A DNA stretch of 12,410 nucleotides from Flavobacteriales bacterium (GTDB lineage: Bacteria > Bacteroidota > Bacteroidia > NORP154): assembly GCA_012965625.1 (NCBI GenBank), contig DTSC01000010.1, positions 7,028 to 19,437 of the forward strand, in the 5' to 3' direction. A model generated the notes under the pieces. It saw only the letters and a list, made by a program, of their open reading frames with translations, searched no databases and was not told the origin of the DNA. The position numbers and the translations under genes are program-made. Within the stretch, counting starts at the first letter, position 1; every line of letters starts with the position of its first letter. Of this stretch, positions 7,508-12,410 are shown piece by piece.

Positions 7508-8599
7508 TTAATTCTCTTTCTGTAGATACACGGTTGTCGAAGGAAACGCAAAATCACTTCCGTGTTTTTTAACAATCTCCATGATCTTAAAATTAATCTC
7601 CTCAACCACGGCTAAATAAATATTATATTCTGTTGTATCAACATAAAACAATACCATAACATTCAGGGAGCTATCACCAAATTCTTCAAATCTTATTAAA
7701 CCATCCTGATTAGTGTTTTCATGTTCATCAACAAAGGCCTGGATATCATTTACGATTGCTTTCACCTGTTCTATAGATGTTTCATAAACCAGGCCTACAT
7801 GAAACTTTGCCCGTCTAAAGGTCCGTAGAGACATATTATCTAAGACATCTGAGATCAGCATTTTATTTGGGATCGTGAGATAGCTTTTTTCAAGTGTCCT
7901 TATTCTGGAACTCCTGAAACCGATTTTTTCTACCACTCCTGACACTCCACTAACCTTAATATAATCTCCAACTATAAATGGTTTGTCAAAGAAGATAATA
8001 AATGAAGCGATCACATTTTCGAGAGTGTCCTGAGCAGCCAGTGCAATTGCCAATCCACCAATACCCAGCCCAGCAACCATTGCACCAATGTTCAGCTTAA
8101 ATACTGCCCCGAGAATAAAGAGGAAGCTGAAAATATAGACAAAAATCTTGCCTGCCTCTTTTACAAATAGTATAATCTGGTCATCCGTTTTAGAAGCAGT
8201 CTTCTCGGCTTGTTTAAGAAGAATCAGACCCAAAAAATCCATTAATCTTAGCATTGACCAGGTTACAGCCACTACAATACTTATCTGAAGGGCAACATCT
8301 ATCATTCTGGATATCCCTGCGCCTTCCTCTGAGCCAGGTAAATCCAAAACACCCACTGCGAAGGATAGACCAATAAGGACAATCAGCAGCTCCATTGGCT
8401 TGATCATCAAATTAAAAAGATCATCAAACTCAAGCAAGCCTGGTTTTACCCTTTTAAATAATCCAAATAATAATTTCCCTAGTCTCTTGGAGAGTAATCG
8501 TTTAAAAAGAATTGCCAAAAGCACAATTCCTGTAAACCAAAGGTAGTTTTCAATGGTGTTCCCCCAGAATATGAAAGATAATGTTTCTTGAAAGTCCAT
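7508..8599 (-). CDS. MscS-family small-conductance mechanosensitive channel
   Basis: Inner-membrane channel that opens under membrane tension to release solutes during osmotic downshock. It is 363 residues. Predicted membrane segments lie at about 17-33, 64-86, 101-130 and 148-167. The pore helix follows at about 172-206, with the Gly/Ala-rich GAMVAGLGIGGLAIALAAQD and then NVIASFIIFFDKPFIVGDYI, the hallmark TM3-to-beta-domain sequence of MscS. The cytoplasmic beta domain (VSGVVEKIGFRSSRIRT, then YLTIPNKMLISDVLDNMS) and an alpha/beta C-terminal domain complete the fold. It has one or two more N-terminal helices than E. coli MscS, as in many MscS paralogues, so it is not named mscS outright. 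The stop lies 31 bases before nhaD, suggesting a two-gene ion/osmotic transcript. Candidate -7 elements lie upstream at 8650-8673. Confidence 0.93.
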   Translation of the reverse strand: MDFQETLSFIFWGNTIENYLWFTGIVLLAILFKRLLSKRLGKLLFGLFKRVKPGLLEFDDLFNLMIKPMELLIVLIGLSFAVGVLDLPGSEEGAGISRMIDVALQISIVVAVTWSMLRLMDFLGLILLKQAEKTASKTDDQIILFVKEAGKIFVYIFSFLFILGAVFKLNIGAMVAGLGIGGLAIALAAQDTLENVIASFIIFFDKPFIVGDYIKVSGVSGVVEKIGFRSSRIRTLEKSYLTIPNKMLISDVLDNMSLRTFRRAKFHVGLVYETSIEQVKAIVNDIQAFVDEHENTNQDGLIRFEEFGDSSLNVMVLFYVDTTEYNIYLAVVEEINFKIMEIVKKHGSDFAFPSTTVYLQKEN

Positions 8600-8649
8600 C
8601 TAGTTTTTCAATTGCCTTATTTCAATAGATATGCATTGAATTAACAACG

Positions 8650-8673
8650 CAAATTTAATTGTGTGCAAAAATA
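8650..8673 (-). promoter_or_regulatory. Candidate promoter elements upstream of the MscS gene
   Basis: The 98-base gap between anmK and the MscS gene contains two minus-strand matches to the Bacteroidota -7 consensus TAnnTTTG: TATTTTTG (8666-8673) and TAAATTTG (8650-8657). A TTG lies 17 bases before the first, near the usual spacing for a -33 element. The first would start transcription about 60 bases ahead of the ATG at 8599. Such matches are not rare in AT-rich DNA, so this is only suggestive. Confidence 0.35.
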
Positions 8674-8697
8674 TAAAAACAATTGGATTCCAACTTT

Positions 8698-9768
8698 TTA
8701 ATGTGGGTGAAAGACAGATCCTGAAGAAGAATCTCTAGTCGCTCCTGTCACCGACTTTAGGCAATTCACCTCATTCCTAATTCGCAGAACTCCTAAAAAA
8801 CCGAAAATTATGGCTTCTTTGAAGTCAACAATTTCACTCTCAGGAATTGTTGGTATTATTGAAAGAGCATCTGTAATACAAGAAATCAGGTAAGAATTAT
8901 GCGCTCCGCCACCGGTAATAATAATTGAATTATTATTGCTATTTCTTGTAATACTTGAGATTTGTTTGGCTATATGCCTAACTACAGTTGTTAATTTATC
9001 TTCTGTCGATAAATTATGTTTATTTAAAACAACAAGGAAATCATTTTCAAACCATTCTCTACCTAAAGATTTGGGGAAACTTTGTTGAAAATATCTTATT
9101 CCATTAAGATCATTTAACAAAACATCATTAACATTACCGTTTTTTGCAATTTCACCATCATTGTCAAAACGAACATTAAGCGAAGCACAAAGATAATTTA
9201 GCGCTATGTTGGCCGGACAAACATCATAAGCAATTCTTACACCATTCAGGTCGTAAGAGACATTGGCAAACCCTCCAAGGTTAATACAATAAACATAATC
9301 TGAGAATAACAGTTTGTCGCCAATTGGCACCAAAGGAGCCCCTTGACCACCTAAAGAAACATCTAGTGTCCTAAAATCTGATATCGTTGTCAGTCCTGAT
9401 GTTTTAGCTATGGCCTCCCCATTACCCAGTTGAAACGTAATCCCTTTCTGGGGCTCATGAAATATAGTATGACCATGTGATGAAATAAAATCAGGAGATT
9501 TTCCTAACAAATTCAAAAAATCCCTGGCTGATTCTCCCAGATAATTACCATAAACGACGTGGAGCTTCGCCAATTCTTCTTTAGGAGCCTTATGAGCACT
9601 GCTCAACTTCGCTAGCCAGCCATGATTATACGCAAGCGTTTTACAAGCAATGGTATTAAAATCCCATTTCCCGTTTCGTAGAGAAAATTTACTTAATGCA
9701 AGATCCAAACCATCCAGTGATGTTCCCGACATTAATCCCAAAACCAGATATTCATTTTTTGAATTCAT
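8698..9768 (-). CDS. anmK: Anhydro-N-acetylmuramic acid kinase
   Basis: Cytosolic ATP-dependent enzyme that hydrolyses and phosphorylates 1,6-anhydro-N-acetylmuramic acid, released from cell-wall turnover, to MurNAc-6-phosphate for recycling. The 356-residue product has the N-terminal signature VLGLMSGTSLDGLDLAL (residues 9-25), then SSHGHTIFHEP (97-105), FQLGNGEAIA (112-121), the conserved block DFRTLDVSLGGQGAPLVPIGD (131-151), INLGGFANVSY (162-172), YDVCPAN (181-187) and the late nucleotide-site ITGGGAHNSYL. These mark AnmK of the ASKHA fold. ATG 9768 is chosen because it sits directly before the signature, gives the family length and is preceded by AGAGGA. The frame stays open back to 9909, but those 47 codons would overlap the divergent dehydrogenase start and have no family match. 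The second half looks complete. It is followed by the MscS gene after 98 bases. Confidence 0.95.
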   Translation of the reverse strand: MNSKNEYLVLGLMSGTSLDGLDLALSKFSLRNGKWDFNTIACKTLAYNHGWLAKLSSAHKAPKEELAKLHVVYGNYLGESARDFLNLLGKSPDFISSHGHTIFHEPQKGITFQLGNGEAIAKTSGLTTISDFRTLDVSLGGQGAPLVPIGDKLLFSDYVYCINLGGFANVSYDLNGVRIAYDVCPANIALNYLCASLNVRFDNDGEIAKNGNVNDVLLNDLNGIRYFQQSFPKSLGREWFENDFLVVLNKHNLSTEDKLTTVVRHIAKQISSITRNSNNNSIIITGGGAHNSYLISCITDALSIIPTIPESEIVDFKEAIIFGFLGVLRIRNEVNCLKSVTGATRDSSSGSVFHPH

Positions 9769-9848
9769 TATCCTCTTTGTTCCATACAAGATTAGTAAAA
9801 TTTGGATTAAAAAATTATCTTTGCGCTCCTTGAAAAACCTGCAATAAG
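9769..9848 (+). promoter_or_regulatory. Divergent promoter region between anmK and acyl-CoA dehydrogenase
   Basis: These 80 bases must hold the promoters for both outward-facing genes. On the plus strand TATCTTTG (9816-9823) matches TAnnTTTG exactly and lies 25 bases before the dehydrogenase ATG. Its -33 partner is weak: TTTG at 9801-9804 is only 11 bases upstream. On the minus strand the best candidate toward anmK is TAATCTTG, with one mismatch. No operator symmetry stood out. Confidence 0.4.
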
Positions 9849-10988
9849 ATGAATGTAGAACTAACAGAAGAACAAGAATCAGTAAAACTTGCTGCACGAG
9901 ATTTTGCAAAGACGGAACTGCTCCCAGGAGTTATTGAAAGGGATGAAAAGCAAGAGTTTCCAGCTGCCCAAATAAAAAAATTAGGTGAGCTTGGATTTTT
10001 GGGAATGATGGTGTCGCCAGATTACGGTGGGGGAGGTATGGACACTCAGTGCTATGTTCATGCCATGGAAGAAATATGTAAAATTGACGCTTCAACAGGC
10101 GTGATACTTTCGGTTAACAATTCTTTGGTTTGCTGGGGTTTAGAGCACTTTGGGACAGAAGAGCAAAAACAGAAATACTTAATTCCCTTAGCTACTGGAG
10201 AAAAAATTGGTGCTTTTTGTTTGTCTGAACCCGAGGCTGGTTCAGATGCCACATCTCAACAAACAACAGCAATTGATAAAGGAGACCATTACCTTCTTAA
10301 CGGGACCAAGAATTGGATTTCCAATGGCAAATCAGCATCTACCTATTTAGTTATTGCTCAATCAGACAAGTCAAAAGGGCATAGAGGTATCAATACGCTG
10401 ATTGTTGAAAAGGGCATGGAGGGATTTGAAATTGGCTTAAAAGAACAAAAACTTGGTATTCGTGGCTCGGATACTCATACATTGCTTTTCAACGATGTGA
10501 AAGTTCCAAAAGAAAACCGCATTGGTGAAGATGGTTTTGGATTCAAGTTTGCAATGAAAACACTTTCGGGGGGTAGAATTGGAATTGCTTCACAGGCTTT
10601 GGGCATAGCAAGTGGCGCATATGAGTTGGCCTTAGCATATTCAAAAGAAAGAAAAGCTTTTGGTAAAGTTATCTCAAAACATCAGGCAATTGCCTTTAAG
10701 CTGGCTGATATGGCCACAGAAATTGAAGCTTCCAGATTGCTTTGTTTAAAAGCGGCTTGGTTAAAGGACAATAATCAAGATTACATTCTTGCAGGCGCTA
10801 TGGCAAAATGCTTTGCATCAAAAGTAGCCATGCAGGTTGCATCAGAGGCAATTCAAGTTCATGGTGGGTATGGCTATGTAAAGGAGTATCATGTGGAAAG
10901 GATGTTGCGTGATGCCAAGATTACCCAAATTTATGAAGGAACGACTGAGATTCAAAAAATTGTAATCTCAAGAATGATCCTCAATTAG
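9849..10988 (+). CDS. Acyl-CoA dehydrogenase, short-chain (butyryl-CoA) type
   Basis: FAD enzyme that introduces the trans-2 double bond into an acyl-CoA, passing electrons to electron-transfer flavoprotein. The 379-residue product has the full three-domain fold. The N-terminal helical domain begins LTEEQESVKLAARDFA. The middle beta domain carries FCLSEPEAGSDA (123-134), NGTKNWISNG (151-160) and KLGIRGSDTHTLLFNDVKVP. The C-terminal helices have GGRIGIASQALGIA, YSKERKAFGK, IQVHGGYGYVKEY and RDAKITQIYEGTTEIQ. Glu363 in IYEGTTE is where short- and medium-chain enzymes have the catalytic base. Overall it reads like butyryl/short-chain enzymes rather than isovaleryl-CoA dehydrogenases, which place the base elsewhere. 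Exact chain length cannot be read. ATG 9849 is the natural start. It is divergent from anmK and stops 7 bases from the convergent murF, so it is probably monocistronic. Confidence 0.94.
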   Translation: MNVELTEEQESVKLAARDFAKTELLPGVIERDEKQEFPAAQIKKLGELGFLGMMVSPDYGGGGMDTQCYVHAMEEICKIDASTGVILSVNNSLVCWGLEHFGTEEQKQKYLIPLATGEKIGAFCLSEPEAGSDATSQQTTAIDKGDHYLLNGTKNWISNGKSASTYLVIAQSDKSKGHRGINTLIVEKGMEGFEIGLKEQKLGIRGSDTHTLLFNDVKVPKENRIGEDGFGFKFAMKTLSGGRIGIASQALGIASGAYELALAYSKERKAFGKVISKHQAIAFKLADMATEIEASRLLCLKAAWLKDNNQDYILAGAMAKCFASKVAMQVASEAIQVHGGYGYVKEYHVERMLRDAKITQIYEGTTEIQKIVISRMILN

Positions 10989-10995
10989 ATCTGCA

Positions 10996-12294
10996 TTATT
11001 TAAGGTTTTCCAATAAGACTTCAAGGCCAATACCTCTAGAAGCTTTTAAAAGTATCTTCATCCCTTTTGGTGGATTTTCTTCAAGCCAGAGCCCTGCCTC
11101 AAGAGCCGTATTAAAATGTTTGCTTTCTAAGAGCCCTTTTACCTTTCCAAATTGTTCACCTACCAAAATCACTTGAGAAAAACCACATGCCTTAACCTGA
11201 TTTAATAGCGCAATGTGCTCCCTTTCAGAATAAGCACCTAGCTCCAACATATCTCCTAATATTACCATCTTCTGTTCAGCAGGATCATTTGAAAAACTAC
11301 TTACCATTTCCCGCATATTCATTGGGTTTGCATTATATGCATCTAATATTATCGTGTTATTTCCGCTTACAATTACTTGAGATCTGTTATTGTCCGGAAT
11401 ATAAGCTTCAATTGCCTCTTTAATAAACGCTGCACCAATATTAAAATAATGCCCAATACAAATAGCTGCCAATACATTTTCAAAATTATATGCCCCTGTT
11501 AAATTCGAATTTATGATAAATTTACCTGAGTTATCAAGCAATCCTTCAATACTTAGAAATGGGGTTTCAGAGATTATCTTACCCTGACATTTTCCCTCAT
11601 CATTTTGTCCATAATAAATACTATCAAGAGCATTAGACATTTCCATTAAAATCTCATTATTAGAATTAACAAACACTTTTCCCCCATTTTTTTTCAAAAA
11701 AGCAAACAGTTCCCCTTTAGCCTCTTTTACACCATCAACACTGCCAAATCCTTCCAGATGAGCCTTGCCAATATTTGTAATCAAACCAAAATTTGGCTGT
11801 GCAATTTGGCAAAGAAAGTCAATCTCTCCTATATGATTAGCTCCAATTTCTATTACAGCTATCTCAGTACTATCAGGGATGTCAAGAATTGTTAAGGGTA
11901 CTCCAATATGATTATTTAGATTCCCCTTTGTAGAGCTGACTTCATAAGAACTTCTTAAAACAACATTTATCAGTTCTTTTGTTGTTGTTTTGCCATTAGT
12001 TCCAGTAATACAAATTACCGGAATTTTCAATTGACTACGATGGTATTTCGCCAGATCTTGCAAAGCTGACAGAACATTATCAACTAATAAGTATCGCTCA
12101 TCCTTTTTATATTTCTTATCGTCAATGATTGCATATGAACAGCCATTCTCTAAGGCTTGACAAGCAAACTTGTTTCCATTAAAATTCTCTCCTTGTAAAG
12201 CACCAAAAATCGCCCCATCACATTTTTGCCTGCTATCTGTACTAAGCTTACGACTTTTAAGAAACAGTGAATATATATGTTCAAGGCTTTGCAT
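10996..12294 (-). CDS. murF: UDP-N-acetylmuramoyl-tripeptide--D-alanyl-D-alanine ligase
   Basis: Cytosolic Mur ligase that adds D-Ala-D-Ala to UDP-MurNAc-tripeptide, the last cytoplasmic peptide step of peptidoglycan synthesis. It has 432 residues from ATG 12294. The N-terminal domain has TDSRQKCDGAIFGALQGENF (19-38), binding the UDP-MurNAc end. The central domain has the P-loop CITGTNGKTTTKE (95-107), KGNLNNHIGVPLT (123-135), AVIEIGANHIGEI and ITNIGKAHLEGFGS, and Lys193 in KEAKGELF at the usual carbamylated-lysine position. The C-terminal domain has LDAYNANPMNMREM (317-330), LGDMLELG and the closing KASRGIGLE. A TTG-initiated extension to 12312 (six more residues) is possible, but ATG matches the family N-terminus better. 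It follows the presumed gldJ end and a terminator by about 80 bases, so it probably has its own promoter or depends on read-through. Confidence 0.95.
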   Translation of the reverse strand: MQSLEHIYSLFLKSRKLSTDSRQKCDGAIFGALQGENFNGNKFACQALENGCSYAIIDDKKYKKDERYLLVDNVLSALQDLAKYHRSQLKIPVICITGTNGKTTTKELINVVLRSSYEVSSTKGNLNNHIGVPLTILDIPDSTEIAVIEIGANHIGEIDFLCQIAQPNFGLITNIGKAHLEGFGSVDGVKEAKGELFAFLKKNGGKVFVNSNNEILMEMSNALDSIYYGQNDEGKCQGKIISETPFLSIEGLLDNSGKFIINSNLTGAYNFENVLAAICIGHYFNIGAAFIKEAIEAYIPDNNRSQVIVSGNNTIILDAYNANPMNMREMVSSFSNDPAEQKMVILGDMLELGAYSEREHIALLNQVKACGFSQVILVGEQFGKVKGLLESKHFNTALEAGLWLEENPPKGMKILLKASRGIGLEVLLENLK

Positions 12295-12325
12295 AGGATT
12301 TATTCTTCTCAAATATTCATAAAAA

Positions 12326-12353
12326 ACCCCACTCCGAAATATCAGAGTGGGGT
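12326..12353 (-). terminator. Intrinsic terminator, bidirectional, between the right-hand gene and murF
   Basis: Perfect 9-base stem ACCCCACTC (12326-12334) and GAGTGGGGT (12345-12353) around a 10-base loop. It is GC-rich in AT-rich surroundings. On the minus strand the hairpin runs straight into six T (12321-12326, sharing the last stem base), a textbook Rho-independent terminator for the gene ending at 12376. On the plus strand it is followed by TATATTTTTT, so it could also stop transcripts coming the other way. Confidence 0.88.
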
Positions 12354-12375
12354 ATATTTTTTATTTATCAAGATT

Positions 12376-12410
12376 TTACTGATATCCCACCGGACTACCA
12401 ACACGCACCA
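12376..12410 (-). CDS. 3' end of a minus-strand gene, tentatively gldJ
   Basis: The last ten codons plus TAA (12376-12378) of a minus-strand frame are visible, ending VRVGSPVGYQ; the rest lies beyond the window. The terminator 22 bases further on supports a real gene end. From memory of Bacteroidota genomes, gldJ (gliding-motility/type IX secretion lipoprotein with a formylglycine-generating-enzyme-like domain) often precedes murF and ends in an RVGSP-like sequence. That makes gldJ the best guess. With ten residues the identity is an inference, and the other two minus-strand frames give no better candidate. Confidence 0.45.
   Translation of the reverse strand, partial: VRVGSPVGYQ

Noticed and set aside
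8683..8693. Palindrome TTGGATTCCAA followed by T-rich sequence on the minus strand after anmK, as a terminator
   Set aside because: The stem is at most four pairs with a three-base loop, too weak to call a terminator. It may simply be AT-rich chance symmetry.
9769..9909. 47-codon upstream extension of the anmK frame starting MQNLVQQVLL
   Set aside because: It overlaps the start of the divergent acyl-CoA dehydrogenase and the shared promoter region, and the conserved AnmK N-terminus begins right after ATG 9768.
1..12410. Mobile elements, CRISPR, tRNA/rRNA, defence or phage genes
   Set aside because: No transposase, integrase, repeat array or tRNA-like cloverleaf was recognised. Gaps between genes are under 100 bases and already accounted for.

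Overview
The window is AT-rich and reads as chromosome of a Bacteroidota bacterium, probably Cytophagia-like. The basis is a TonB-dependent receptor with an N-terminal carboxypeptidase-regulatory-like domain, several TAnnTTTG-type -7 elements, few strong Shine-Dalgarno sites, and a murF gene preceded by what looks like the 3' end of the gliding gene gldJ. No RNA genes, insertion sequences, CRISPR arrays, integrases or long repeats were seen.

Layout. (1) Bases 1-3385, plus strand: the 3' end of an RND efflux permease, a lipoprotein periplasmic adaptor and a TolC-like outer-membrane factor. The reading frames overlap, so this is one tripartite efflux operon. (2) Bases 3387-6038, minus strand: a secreted heavy-metal-associated (HMA) protein followed by a TonB-dependent receptor, which ends one base from the efflux operon. 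Both proteins carry a Cys-Cys pair, and the HMA protein also has the CxxC metal site, so the pair looks like a copper or other soft-metal module. (3) Bases 6111-8599, minus strand: an MscS-type mechanosensitive channel followed by an NhaD-type Na+/H+ antiporter. The antiporter is split by a frameshift near 6728-6731. (4) Bases 8698-10988: anhydro-N-acetylmuramic acid kinase (anmK, minus) and a short-chain-type acyl-CoA dehydrogenase (plus), divergent across an 80-base promoter region. (5) Bases 10996-12294, minus strand: murF, convergent with the dehydrogenase. (6) Bases 12326-12410: a strong bidirectional hairpin terminator and the last codons of a minus-strand gene, tentatively gldJ.

How the genes fit together. 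Regions 1 and 2 together suggest envelope metal handling or detoxification, but the efflux pump's substrate cannot be read from its sequence. Region 3 is an ion and osmotic homeostasis pair, as in salt-exposed bacteria. anmK (muropeptide recycling) and murF (peptidoglycan precursor synthesis) are both cell-wall genes but are not in one operon. Most of the window is ordinary core and accessory content. The points most worth checking are the broken nhaD, the Cys-rich HMA/receptor pair and the inverted repeats in front of it. I did not find a convincing new system.
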